In this document: one piece after another, positions 16,947-25,709 of the stretch
How positions within the stretch are numbered: position 1 is the first letter of the stretch
Layout of the letters: each line of letters begins with the position of its first letter
Assembly: GCA_022844275.1 (NCBI GenBank)
Contig: JALHMB010000002.1
Span: 806,001-870,000 of the forward strand
Direction: 5' to 3'
Length of the DNA: 64,000 bases
Source: Hyphomicrobiaceae bacterium
GTDB taxonomy: Bacteria > Pseudomonadota > Alphaproteobacteria > Rhizobiales > Hyphomicrobiaceae
Notes under the pieces: model-generated
What the model was told of the DNA's origin: nothing
The model's input: the letters and a program-made list of their open reading frames with translations, nothing else
The model's database searches: none
Position numbers and translations under genes: made by a program

Positions 16947-17276
16947 TCACGGCGCGATCGACAAGCTGCGGATCTGATCGCCGTCGAGCGTGAACTTAAA
17001 TTGCAGCAGGATCGGACTTCCGGGAAATGTTCCCGAGACCTCGGCTGCGACCTCGACTTTGCCGTCCTTCGCTACAACGCTCTTCACTTCCGTTATGTCG
17101 TCGTATTTGGCCGCCGTCGCCTCGATCCAAGCTCGGATTGCGTCCGGCCCTCTATGGTCCTGGCTTTCATCCTTCACAATTGCGGACGGTGCAAAGCCGG
17201 AGACGGCCGTAGCAAAATCTCGCGTGTTCTTGCCGGCGAAATAGTTCTCGATGGCAGGTGGCAGGCTGACGCTCAT
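16947..17276 (-). CDS. SnoaL/NTF2-like small protein
   Basis: The 109-residue protein begins SLPPAIENYFAGKNTRDFATAV and continues with an RGPDAIRAWIEAT helix and strands ending LQFKFTLDGDQIRSLSIAP. This is a compact NTF2-like fold of the type annotated as nuclear transport factor 2 family. ATG 17276 is chosen because an upstream extension is basic and lacks the fold. It ends four bases from the HWE kinase stop (convergent). The function is unknown; it is one of three SnoaL-like genes in this part of the window. Confidence 0.75.
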   Translation of the reverse strand: MSVSLPPAIENYFAGKNTRDFATAVSGFAPSAIVKDESQDHRGPDAIRAWIEATAAKYDDITEVKSVVAKDGKVEVAAEVSGTFPGSPILLQFKFTLDGDQIRSLSIAP

Positions 17277-17449
17277 GATCTTCTCTCCGGGATCGCAATA
17301 CCTGCCACCAAAGTGGCGACGCTCTATCCGGACGACAAGGTCACCATGAAAAGACATGGGCCACTAGCGCGCTGTTTTGGTGCTATAAAGACAATGCCGT
17401 ATAGCTTAGACTCTTCACTAAATGTCGTGCTGCCGGATGCCCTGAAGTC

Positions 17450-18214
17450 ATGTCCAAAGACTCTTCGAAGATCGGCAGTGCCCGCGCATCGGCAGTCTAC
17501 CGCGCGCTCCGCCACGCCATCATCGAGCAGGCGCTCGAGCCCGGCGCCAAACTGCCCGAGGATGCCATCGGCGAGCGTTTCGGCGTCAGCCGGACGCTCG
17601 TGCGCTATGCGCTCGGCCAGCTGGCGGCAGAGGGCCTCGTCGAGATGCGACGCAATCGCGGCGCCGCCGTCGCCAAGCCGAGCTGGGACGAGGCGCGCGA
17701 CATCTTCGATGTCCGCCGAGGCCTCGAACGGCTCGTCGTGACGCGTCTTTCCGGCCAGCTCACGCGCGAGCAGATCGTACGGCTCAATCAGCACGTCGAC
17801 AGCGAGGAAGCGGCCCAGGGCAAGAACGAGCCGCTCTCCATTCGGCTCGCCGGCGAGTTCCATATCCTGCTGGCGGAGATGACCGGCAGTGCACTCCTTA
17901 CGCGCTACGTGAGCGAGGTGTCATCCCGCTCCGGGCTCATTCTCGCACTTTACGGACGTCCCCATTCATCCGAGTGCGCGGTCAGCGAGCACCGGGCGGT
18001 CATCAAAGCGCTCGTCAAGGGCGATACGGCCGCTGCCATTGACGTCATGGACCGTCATCTCGAAGCAGTAGCGGATCGGGCCTTGATCCAGACCACTACG
18101 CAGAAGCGCCGCGAGCTGCGCGATGTGCTGGACGCCTACGTGTCCGTCGCGCTAGCGGGAAAGCCTCCCGCGAGCACCCGCTCCAAGCGCGCGAACGGTC
18201 GCGACGGTCGTTAA
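17450..18214 (+). CDS. GntR-family regulator with FCD effector domain
   Basis: The 254-residue protein has an N-terminal winged helix (YRALRHAIIEQALEPGAKLPE, then RFGVSRTLVRYALGQLAAEGLV). The FCD all-helical domain runs from about residue 90 to 225, with candidate metal/effector ligands in EFHILLAEM, SEHRAVIKAL and MDRHLEAV. FCD regulators usually repress neighbouring catabolic genes and respond to organic acids or related ligands. Its location just before the ABC transporter and amidohydrolase genes suggests it controls them, probably through the 18643-18878 intergenic region. The stop overlaps the convergent SnoaL gene by four bases. Confidence 0.88.
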   Translation: MSKDSSKIGSARASAVYRALRHAIIEQALEPGAKLPEDAIGERFGVSRTLVRYALGQLAAEGLVEMRRNRGAAVAKPSWDEARDIFDVRRGLERLVVTRLSGQLTREQIVRLNQHVDSEEAAQGKNEPLSIRLAGEFHILLAEMTGSALLTRYVSEVSSRSGLILALYGRPHSSECAVSEHRAVIKALVKGDTAAAIDVMDRHLEAVADRALIQTTTQKRRELRDVLDAYVSVALAGKPPASTRSKRANGRDGR

Positions 18215-18642
18215 GCGTCGATGCCGTTGCGCGTGAGCAACCGTTCGGCGCTGTCGTTCCACACATCCATCTGGACGATTTTCCCGCCGCGCACGACGAA
18301 GCGGTCGACATAGCGATTGCCCTCGAAGGGCGTGCCGTCCGGCCATTCCCCGTAGAGCGTGCCGAGATTGTAGACGATCGTCTCGCCGCTACCCGGCACC
18401 ACGTCCGTACGCTCCATCTTCTTTTTCACCCACCTGTAGCGCCGTGCATTGAAAGCTGCGGTCTCGCTCGGGTGGCCGTACTTCCGCCCGCCGGTGAAGG
18501 TGATCTTCAGCTCAGGACTGATGTAGCGAGCCGCCGTCTCCGGATCTGGCACCATCGACGCGATGAGGAAGCGCTCAACGATGTCGGCGGCGCGCGCGGT
18601 CTCCTCGCCAGGCGTGGCGGCGGTGCTGCCGAGTGCGGTCAT
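18211..18642 (-). CDS. SnoaL-like/NTF2 domain protein
   Basis: The 143-residue protein has a helical start (RAADIVERFLIASMVPDPETAARYISPELKIT, abbreviated here) and a middle RYRWVKKKMERTDVVPGSGETIVYN. The end is NRYVDRFVVRGGKIVQMDVWND, which is the typical final beta-sheet of the SnoaL fold. ATG 18642 starts directly before the domain; the longer in-frame extension is Cys/His/Trp-rich and unlike the family. It lies divergent from the ABC transporter and convergent with the GntR gene. Isomerase or hydratase of a catabolic intermediate is possible but not shown. Confidence 0.75.
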   Translation of the reverse strand: MTALGSTAATPGEETARAADIVERFLIASMVPDPETAARYISPELKITFTGGRKYGHPSETAAFNARRYRWVKKKMERTDVVPGSGETIVYNLGTLYGEWPDGTPFEGNRYVDRFVVRGGKIVQMDVWNDSAERLLTRNGIDA

Positions 18643-18878
18643 GATCGCTCCATGGACTGGCTGTGGCGCGGGTGGCCCCGCAAAATGGCATGCAAGATCC
18701 GCCATATATCGTATCCAATCTTTTTGGGCAACTTTGCCTGATAATGCCGCAAATGCCCGAAATTCGTGCCATGAATGCAGGAAGATTCCTGGTCTATGAC
18801 GTGCCATGAAGTGTATGCAATCTGACACATGACTTGCGTGAAATATTTGGTCCTCTCACATTGAGAAAGGTGACCCTC

Positions 18879-20069
18879 ATGCGCTCCCGATTCCCAGCCC
18901 GCCGCCTGACGCGCCGCGCGGTCCTCGCCGGTGTGACCGCTATTGCCTCCCTCGGTGCCTTCCCGGCTTCGGCGCAGGAAAGCATCAAGCTCGGGCTCGT
19001 CGCGGCCATGTCCGGCCAGTCCGCCAAATCGGGCGAGGCCATCGTACGCGGCCTCACCATCGCCGCCGACGAGATCAACGCCAAGGGCGGCGTGCTCGGC
19101 AAGAAGATCGAGATCATCGTGCGCGATGACGAGAGCAACCCGGCCAAGGGCGCGATCGCGGCGCGCGAGCTCGTGCAGCGTGAGAAAGTCGCGGCCCTGT
19201 TCGGTGGTCTCGACACGCCTGTCTCGCTTGCCATCGTGCCGTTCGCAAACAGCAGCAAGGTGCCGTTCATGGGCGTGTGGGCAGCCGGCACGCCGATCAC
19301 GCGCAATGGTGCACCCGAGAACTACGTATTCCGAGTCTCTGCTGTCGACGAGATCGTCGACGAGGCGCTCGTCGCTTATGCGATCAAGAAGTACGGCGCC
19401 AAGAAGCCCGGCATGATCCTGATCAACAATCCTTGGGGCGAGTCGAACGAGAAGGGTCTGAGGAAGGCACTCGAGACGCGCTCGATACCGTTCGCGGGTA
19501 TCGAGAAGTTCGAGACCAACGATGTCGACGTCGTACCGCAGCTCACGCGCCTCAAGGCAGCTGGCGCCGACGCGCTCTTCCTCGTTGCGAACGTCGCGCC
19601 CTCGGCACAAGTCGTGAAGTCTCTCGACCGCATGGGCTGGGACGTGCCGATCGTCTCGCACTGGGGACCGGCCGGTGGCCGCTTCACCGAGCTTGCCGGA
19701 CCGAGCGCCGCCAAGGTGCACTTCATTCAGACCTACACTTTCACCGGAAAGCTCTCGGCCAAAGGTGCGGCTGTGCTCGACGCACTCAAGAAGAAGTATC
19801 CCGAGATCAAGTCGCTCGCGGACGTGACGCCGGCTGTCGGCATCGCCAATGCCTATGACGCGATGCAGCTCACCGCGCTGGCGATTGCAAAGGCGGGCAC
19901 ACTCGATGGCCCCAAGATCCGTCAGGCCTTCTATGAGATCGATAGCTATGACGGCCTGATCAAATCCTACAAGAAGCCCTTCACGGTCGAGAACCATGAT
20001 GCCATCGGAGCCTCGGACTACATCTTCACGCACTTCGTGGACGGGGAGATCCTCCCGTTGACGCAGTGA
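18879..20069 (+). CDS. Leu/Ile/Val-type ABC transporter substrate-binding protein
   Basis: The 396-residue periplasmic protein has a twin-arginine-like basic leader (RRLTRRAVLAGVTAIASLGAF) with cleavage near PASAQ. The mature part is a type I periplasmic-binding fold: IKLGLVAAMSGQSAKSGEA, then GKKIEIIVRDDESNPAKGA, then VAALFGG and a C-terminal GIANAYDAMQLTALAI. ATG 18879 follows GAGAAAGG. This family delivers amino acids, amides, urea or short-chain compounds; clustering with an amidohydrolase favours an amide- or ring-nitrogen substrate. It is first in the transporter operon. Confidence 0.92.
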   Translation: MRSRFPARRLTRRAVLAGVTAIASLGAFPASAQESIKLGLVAAMSGQSAKSGEAIVRGLTIAADEINAKGGVLGKKIEIIVRDDESNPAKGAIAARELVQREKVAALFGGLDTPVSLAIVPFANSSKVPFMGVWAAGTPITRNGAPENYVFRVSAVDEIVDEALVAYAIKKYGAKKPGMILINNPWGESNEKGLRKALETRSIPFAGIEKFETNDVDVVPQLTRLKAAGADALFLVANVAPSAQVVKSLDRMGWDVPIVSHWGPAGGRFTELAGPSAAKVHFIQTYTFTGKLSAKGAAVLDALKKKYPEIKSLADVTPAVGIANAYDAMQLTALAIAKAGTLDGPKIRQAFYEIDSYDGLIKSYKKPFTVENHDAIGASDYIFTHFVDGEILPLTQ

Positions 20070-20078
20070 TGGCGTTAT

Positions 20079-20101
20079 CCCCGGCGGCCGTACCGCCGGG
20101 G
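20079..20101 (+). terminator. Intra-operon GC hairpin between binding protein and permease genes
   Basis: A perfect 9-bp stem (CCCCGGCGG/CCGCCGGGG) with a 5-base loop starts nine bases after the binding-protein stop codon. No T-run follows. Hairpins at this place in ABC operons usually stabilise the upstream mRNA so that the binding protein is made in excess over the membrane parts. It may instead act as a weak terminator. Confidence 0.6.
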
Positions 20102-20130
20102 CCGCCGGCACGGGAGAGAGCCGCGGCACC

Positions 20131-21003
20131 ATGCTCGTCACGTCCGCACTCGTTTCTGGAATCTGTCTCGGCAGCATGTACGGGCTGATCGCGCTCGGCT
20201 TCCACGTCACCTACGTGGTCTCGAGCACGGTCAACTTCTCGCAGGGCAGCGCCGTCATGCTCGGCGCCGTGCTCGGTTATGTTTTCGCCGTGCGCGTAGG
20301 GCTGCCCCTCCCGCTCGCCTTTGCCGCAGCTCTGCTCGCGTGCGCCGCGTTCGGCCTTCTGGTCGAGCGCGTGCTGGTGCGCCCCTTTGCATCGCGCGGC
20401 TCGAATGCCTGGCTCATGGCCACCGTTGCCGGCGGCATCGTGCTCGATAACGCCGTACTGTTCACCTTCGGCAAGGAGCCACGCAGTTTTCCGCCGGTAC
20501 TTTCGACAACACCGATCCAGATCTTCGGCACGGGCGTCTATCCCCTCCAGCTCATCATTCCTTTCGTCGGGCTTGGCGTAGCACTGGGGCTCGCGCTCTT
20601 CCTGCGGCGCACGCGCTATGGAAAATCCCTCCTCGCCGTCGTGCAGAACGCTGATGCCGCGCGCCTCATGGGCATCGACGTCAAGGCGGCCATCGCGGCA
20701 TCGTTCGCCGTATCCACGGCTCTCGCCGGCCTCGCCGGTATGCTCATCGCGCCCCTCTTCAGTGTGCACTCGGACATGGGCACGCTGTTCGGGCTCAAGG
20801 CCTTCGCCGTCGCCATCCTTGGCGGCATCGGCTCGGCAGCCGGCGTGATGATGGCTGGTCTCATCTATGGTGCGAGCGAAGCCCTGATCACCGCGCTCTT
20901 CGGTTCGAGCTACACACACATCGCAATGTTCGCCGCAGTGATTGGCGCGCTTGCCCTGATGCCGCATGGCCTGCTTGGCCGCGCGGCCATCAAGAAAGTC
21001 TGA
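20131..21003 (+). CDS. ABC transporter permease, LivH type
   Basis: The 290-residue membrane protein has about eight hydrophobic segments. It opens VSGICLGSMYGLIALGFHV and has the LivH-type FSQGSAVMLGAVLGY and MGIDVKAAIAASFAVSTAL (the ATPase-contacting loop). AVAILGGIGSAAGVM and a C-terminal MPHGLLGR complete the family pattern. It forms the translocation channel together with the permease half of the next protein, whose ATG lies four bases after this stop. Confidence 0.9.
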   Translation: MLVTSALVSGICLGSMYGLIALGFHVTYVVSSTVNFSQGSAVMLGAVLGYVFAVRVGLPLPLAFAAALLACAAFGLLVERVLVRPFASRGSNAWLMATVAGGIVLDNAVLFTFGKEPRSFPPVLSTTPIQIFGTGVYPLQLIIPFVGLGVALGLALFLRRTRYGKSLLAVVQNADAARLMGIDVKAAIAASFAVSTALAGLAGMLIAPLFSVHSDMGTLFGLKAFAVAILGGIGSAAGVMMAGLIYGASEALITALFGSSYTHIAMFAAVIGALALMPHGLLGRAAIKKV

Positions 21004-21007
21004 CGCC

Positions 21008-23512
21008 ATGGCGCGTCAAGCTCTGGCCATGCCCGCTGCCGTTCTCGCGCTTACGCTTGCGGGCCTCGCCGTTGCCGTCGCGGGGCAGGGCTATACGCCC
21101 TTCCTGCTCGCACTCGTGGCACTTGTGACCGTCGTTGGCGCGGGCCTCAACATCCTTGTCGGGCTGACGGGTCAGATCTCCATCGGGCACGTCGGTTTCT
21201 ATGCCATTGGTGCTTACGTCGTGGGCGTGCTGACGACCGGCACCGCCATGACCGGCGTCGTGAATTTCTGGGTGGCGCTCGTTGCTGCTGCTGCCATCGC
21301 GGGAGTTGTAGGCGCGCTCCTCGCCGTGCCGGCGCTGCGCGTGAGCGGTCCCTATCTCGCCATGATGACGATCGCCTTCTCTTTCATCGTCGAGCACGTG
21401 CTCATCGAGTGGCGCACGGTCACGGGCGGCCAGAACGGCCTGATGAACATCGCGCAGCCCTCTTTCGGTTTCGGCATCGACGGCGAACGCAGCCTCGCCG
21501 TATTGGCCGTCGTCCTCGCAGGCGCGGCGCTCCTTTTCTTCCACCGACTCGCCGAGGCACCGCTTGGCAAAGCCATGATCGCCGTGCGCGACAGCGAGAC
21601 GGCCGCCCAGGCCGTCGGCGCCAATCCCGTCGTTATCAAGACCGTGGCCTTCGCGCTTTCGGCGGCCGTCACGGGGGCGGCCGGCGGCGTATTCGCCTCG
21701 CTGATGTCCTTCGTCGCGCCGAGCTCCTTCCCGTTCACGCAGTCGATCCTCTTTCTGCTGGCTGTGATCGTCGGCGGTGCCGGCTTCACGCTCGGTCCTG
21801 TCATCGGCGCGATCGTCATCGTGCTCATGCCCGAGATGATCGCCTCGCTCGCGGAATATCGCCTGCTAATCTTCGGCGTGCTGCTGCTCGTTGTTCTATG
21901 GTTGGCGCCGGAAGGTATTCTCGGAACGCTGACGCGATACCTACCGCAGCCAGCGCGCCGGACACCGGAAGGCTCAGCGTTCGACCTTGCAGGCTTCCTC
22001 GGAGACAGCGCTCGTGCGCCGCTGATCGTGCGCGATCTCACCATCGCCTTCGGCGGTGTGAAGGCGGCGACCAATGTCGCGCTCACGGCAGAGCCCGGCC
22101 GTGTGACGGCCCTGATCGGCCCGAACGGCGCCGGCAAGACGACCGTCCTCAATATGATCAGCGGCTTCTATCGTCCCGATGCCGGCAGCATCGATCTCGG
22201 CGGACGCGAACTCGCCGCGCTTCCCGCCTGGCGGGTCGCGCGCGCAGGCATAGCGCGCACGTACCAGACGACGCAGCTCTTCGGCTCGCTCAGCGTCCTC
22301 GACAATGTGCTTATCGGTCTCGGACGTGGTGACACAGGGCATCCGCTGGCTTCTCCGGCATCGAGTCCGGATCGCACCACGGCTGAGGGCCTCCTGAGCT
22401 TCGTCGGCTATCGGGGCGCACTCGATGCACCCTCAGAGGATCTGCCGCACGTCGATCGCCGCCTTGTCGAGATTGCGCGGGCACTCGCGACGCGGCCGAA
22501 AGTCGTGCTGCTCGACGAGCCGGCCGCCGGCCTCATGCGCGCCGACAAATTGGCGCTCGGCAGCGTTTTGCGAAAGATCGCCGATGCCGGCATCGCGGTC
22601 ATTCTCGTCGAGCACGACATGGCGCTCGTCATGGGCACATCCGATCATGTGGTCGTGTTGGATGCCGGCCGCCCCATTGCGGCAGGTGCGCCTGCGGCTG
22701 TCAGCGCCGATCCGAAAGTCAAGGAAGCCTATCTCGGCAGCGGCACCATGGCCGTGCGCCCGCGCGCTGAGCCGCTGGCAGCCGGGCGATCGCTGGAGCT
22801 CGACGCCGTTGCCCTCGAAGCTGGGTACGGCGCCGTGCCCGTCCTGAAGAACGTCGGCCTCGAAGTGCGTCAGGGCGAGCTCGTGGCATTGCTTGGCGCA
22901 AACGGCGCCGGCAAGTCGACGGTCATGCGCGCGCTGAGCGGACTGCTGCGACCTGTCTCAGGCACGATCCGTCTCGGCGGCGAGTGCATCGAGGAACTTC
23001 CGGCACACCTAATTGCAGCGAGCGGTCTTGCGCTCGTGCCAGAGGGGCGGCAGGTCTTTGCCGAGCTCAGCGTGCGTGACAATCTCATGCTTGGTGCCTA
23101 CGTCCGCACGGACAGCACCCTGCAGGAAGATCTTGACGCCATGTTCGCCCGCTTCCCGCGGCTCCTCGAGCGCGCCGACGCGCGCGCCGGACTACTGTCG
23201 GGCGGCGAGCAACAGATGCTCGCCATCGCACGCGGCCTCATGGCGCGCCCGCGCATTCTCCTGCTCGATGAGCCGTCACTCGGGCTCGCACCGGCGATCA
23301 TCGACGAACTGTTCGCCGTCATTGCCGGGCTGCGCGATCGCGGCGTCACACTCCTGCTCGTGGATCAGATGGCGGCGCAGGCGCTCGCGGCGGCCGACCG
23401 CGGCTACGTGCTCGAGTCGGGTCGCGTCGTACGCGCAGATCAGGCGGCGGTGCTGCGCGAGGATCCCGCACTCGAAGCTGCCTACCTCGGCGGCCTCGAA
23501 ACAGTCGAGTAA
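21008..23512 (+). CDS. Triple-fusion ABC transporter protein: LivM permease + LivG-like ATPase + LivF ATPase
   Basis: The 834-residue protein joins three parts that are usually separate. Residues 1 to about 320 are a LivM permease (GQISIGHVGFYAIGAY, then LRVSGPYLAMMTIAF). Residues about 345-590 are a LivG-like ATPase with Walker A GPNGAGKTT near 371. Its Walker B is VVLLDEPAAG (Asp503, Glu504), but the signature motif is replaced by LPHVDRR at 479-485. Residues about 605-830 are a LivF ATPase with Walker A from 630, the intact signature LSGGEQQ from 730 and LLLDEPSLGL. One composite ATP site may therefore be non-hydrolytic. ATG 21008 is four bases after the LivH stop. The amidohydrolase ATG follows its stop by four bases. 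Confidence 0.9.
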   Translation: MARQALAMPAAVLALTLAGLAVAVAGQGYTPFLLALVALVTVVGAGLNILVGLTGQISIGHVGFYAIGAYVVGVLTTGTAMTGVVNFWVALVAAAAIAGVVGALLAVPALRVSGPYLAMMTIAFSFIVEHVLIEWRTVTGGQNGLMNIAQPSFGFGIDGERSLAVLAVVLAGAALLFFHRLAEAPLGKAMIAVRDSETAAQAVGANPVVIKTVAFALSAAVTGAAGGVFASLMSFVAPSSFPFTQSILFLLAVIVGGAGFTLGPVIGAIVIVLMPEMIASLAEYRLLIFGVLLLVVLWLAPEGILGTLTRYLPQPARRTPEGSAFDLAGFLGDSARAPLIVRDLTIAFGGVKAATNVALTAEPGRVTALIGPNGAGKTTVLNMISGFYRPDAGSIDLGGRELAALPAWRVARAGIARTYQTTQLFGSLSVLDNVLIGLGRGDTGHPLASPASSPDRTTAEGLLSFVGYRGALDAPSEDLPHVDRRLVEIARALATRPKVVLLDEPAAGLMRADKLALGSVLRKIADAGIAVILVEHDMALVMGTSDHVVVLDAGRPIAAGAPAAVSADPKVKEAYLGSGTMAVRPRAEPLAAGRSLELDAVALEAGYGAVPVLKNVGLEVRQGELVALLGANGAGKSTVMRALSGLLRPVSGTIRLGGECIEELPAHLIAASGLALVPEGRQVFAELSVRDNLMLGAYVRTDSTLQEDLDAMFARFPRLLERADARAGLLSGGEQQMLAIARGLMARPRILLLDEPSLGLAPAIIDELFAVIAGLRDRGVTLLLVDQMAAQALAAADRGYVLESGRVVRADQAAVLREDPALEAAYLGGLETVE

Positions 23513-23516
23513 GCGA

Positions 23517-24752
23517 ATGGCTTTCGATCTCGTTCTTCAGAACACACGTCTCGCCGGGAAGCCTGCTGAGATCGTCGACATTGGGATCGCCGGCGGTTCG
23601 ATCGCGGCGATCGGGCCGGGTCTTGTGGTGAGCGGCGACGTTGAGGACATCAAAGGCCAGCTCGTTCTGCCGGGACTTGTCGAGACGCACATCCATCTCG
23701 ACAAATCCTGCATCATCGATCGTTGCCGTAACATCGAGGGCACACTCAAGGAGGCGATCTCAGAGGCGGCCCGCGCAAAGGCTGCCTTCACGGAAGCCGA
23801 CATCGAAGCACGGGCGCGGCGCACGCTCGAGAAAGCCATTCTCGCCGGCACTCAGTTCATGCGCACGCACGTCGAGGTCGATCCCCGCATCGGTCTCAAG
23901 AGCTTCAATGTGCTGAGCCGACTGAAGCACGATTATGCCTGGGCGCTCGATATGCAGATCTGCGTCTTTCCGCAGGAAGGCCTGACCAACGACCCCGGCA
24001 CCGAGGCGTTGCTTATCGAAGCTTGCAGCCAGGGTGCGGATCTGATCGGCGGATGCCCCTACACGGACAGTGATCCCTCGACGCACATCACCCGCATCTT
24101 TCGCATCGCGCGCGACTTCGATCTCGACATCGACTTCCATCTCGACTTCGATCTCGATCCATCATGGATGCATCTCGATGACGTGCTACGGCAGACCAAG
24201 GCGCACGGCTATGGCGGTCGTGTCGCGGTGGGGCATGTCACGAAGCTCTCCGCCGTCCCACCAGACGAGCAGACGGCAATCGCGCGGCACCTCGCCGATG
24301 CCGGCGTCGCGATCACGGTCCTGCCGGCGACCGACCTCTTCCTCATGGGCCGCGACGTGACGCACAACGTGCCTCGCGGCGTGACGCGCGCCGATCGCTT
24401 TCACGAGCACGGCGTGACTTGCTCGCTCGCAACGAACAACGTGCTCAATCCCTTCACGCCCTTCGGCGATGCTTCGCTGATCCGGATGGCGAACCTCTAC
24501 GCCAATGTCGCGCAGCTCGGCCGACCGGAGGATCTGCAGATCTGCCTGGAGATGATCACGGGGTCGGCCGCCCGGATGCTGAAGCTCGATGGTTACGGCC
24601 TTGCGGTCGGCCACGCCGCGGACCTCATTGCCGTGCCGTGCCGCCGTGGCGAGGACGCCGTTGCCGAGATCGCGCGCCCAACGCTCGGAATCAAGTGCGG
24701 CCGACGCACGTTCGTCAATCAGCCCGGAAGATTGCTGCCACCTGGCCATTGA
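23517..24752 (+). CDS. CodA-like amidohydrolase with non-canonical active site
   Basis: The 411-residue metal-dependent hydrolase has the superfamily start ETHIHLDKSC (His58, His60), His208 in DFHLDFDLD, and His240 in VGHVTKL. Overall layout resembles cytosine deaminase CodA. The residue aligned with the CodA catalytic Glu (HCDE) is Phe211, and the strand-8 Asp (HDDV) is Asn307/Asn308 (LATNNVLNPFTPFGD). It is therefore probably not a classical cytosine deaminase. It may use another chemistry or have moved its ligands. It is the last gene of the transporter operon and presumably acts on the imported compound in the cytoplasm. Confidence 0.82.
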   Translation: MAFDLVLQNTRLAGKPAEIVDIGIAGGSIAAIGPGLVVSGDVEDIKGQLVLPGLVETHIHLDKSCIIDRCRNIEGTLKEAISEAARAKAAFTEADIEARARRTLEKAILAGTQFMRTHVEVDPRIGLKSFNVLSRLKHDYAWALDMQICVFPQEGLTNDPGTEALLIEACSQGADLIGGCPYTDSDPSTHITRIFRIARDFDLDIDFHLDFDLDPSWMHLDDVLRQTKAHGYGGRVAVGHVTKLSAVPPDEQTAIARHLADAGVAITVLPATDLFLMGRDVTHNVPRGVTRADRFHEHGVTCSLATNNVLNPFTPFGDASLIRMANLYANVAQLGRPEDLQICLEMITGSAARMLKLDGYGLAVGHAADLIAVPCRRGEDAVAEIARPTLGIKCGRRTFVNQPGRLLPPGH

Positions 24753-24780
24753 TGGCCACGCCGATGGCAAGAAGAACGAG

Positions 24781-25635
24781 CTATTGCTGCGCGGGCCTAG
24801 CCCCCTCGTCGGGTAGCCAGTTCGTCTGCAGAACCCTTTGCGCGATTTGCTTGTCGAGGTGCGGACCAATGAGCGTCTTGAAGGCATAAGCGACCTCGCG
24901 ATACTCCCTACGGCAGGCGCTCGCGCGTTGCTCTGGAAGAAATCCCTCGGTGACGAGATCGCCAAATACATTTCGGTCAGCGCCGTACGCAAGACAGAGC
25001 AGGTTGAAGAAGCGTACAGGCGGCGGACTATGCGTGTCCGAAAATGCCTTTAGCGGTGCCGTCACCTTCGGCCGGTCGATAAAGTTCTTGTATGAGTGCG
25101 CAGCGCCAAGAATGAGTCTTCGAGCCTGATCCTTGCCGAACTGCAGCATTATATATGTCGCAAACTGGTCTGCGGCATCCTCGCCACGACCGAACACAGG
25201 TATGCTCAACAGATCGAAGATGGCGTGCCCCATCTCGTGGGACATCACATAGAAGAACTGTCCAGCAACGGCATCGGCTGGTGTGATGCCGTGTGCAGTC
25301 GTCTCAGACGGCATCATGTTCTTCACATCTTCGAGATACTCGTAGCAAACACTCACGCGTCCTTGCGCGTACCAGGCATTCGAGACGCCATCGCAACTCA
25401 CCGTACGCAGCACTAAATCCACTGGCAGCTTGAAAGCTCCATACATTTCCTGCAGCTTCTCGAGTACGCGACGCTCCTTGGCCATCTCGAAGATCGCCTG
25501 ATGCTCAGGAGACTTCGGCGCGACGTACTCGATGCGTATCCTGTTCGGCTGCGCGTCAGCGGTTGCTGGCAAAGCGGCTGCAATAGGCGATGTGACAAGC
25601 ATCGCGGCGAGAGCGAGAGCTCTGGTCAGGCGCAT
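24781..25635 (-). CDS. Secreted DUF4344-type HExxH metallopeptidase-like protein
   Basis: The 284-residue protein has a signal peptide (MRLTRALALAAMLVTSPIAA) and a zinc-protease motif HEMGH (His133, Glu134, His137). A downstream GEDAADQFAT has a candidate third ligand (Glu152 or Asp153), which is the DUF4344 arrangement. SCDGVSNAWYA and VCYEYLEDV flank it, and conserved Cys residues may form disulfides in the periplasm. The family is predicted peptidase; no activity is proved. It converges on the amidohydrolase gene. Confidence 0.82.
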   Translation of the reverse strand: MRLTRALALAAMLVTSPIAAALPATADAQPNRIRIEYVAPKSPEHQAIFEMAKERRVLEKLQEMYGAFKLPVDLVLRTVSCDGVSNAWYAQGRVSVCYEYLEDVKNMMPSETTAHGITPADAVAGQFFYVMSHEMGHAIFDLLSIPVFGRGEDAADQFATYIMLQFGKDQARRLILGAAHSYKNFIDRPKVTAPLKAFSDTHSPPPVRFFNLLCLAYGADRNVFGDLVTEGFLPEQRASACRREYREVAYAFKTLIGPHLDKQIAQRVLQTNWLPDEGARPAQQ

Positions 25636-25709
25636 TCGCTAACCTCCAGCCGGATCGCGGCTACGGAACCGCGGAACCACGCGCCCGTAACCGCTCTCCA
25701 AGGTTCCGA

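Noticed and set aside
18639-20210. Very long (523-residue) minus-strand frame opposite the substrate-binding protein gene
   Set aside because: It is a mirror of a strongly biased GC-rich gene; the product has no domain and the plus-strand gene has a clear family.
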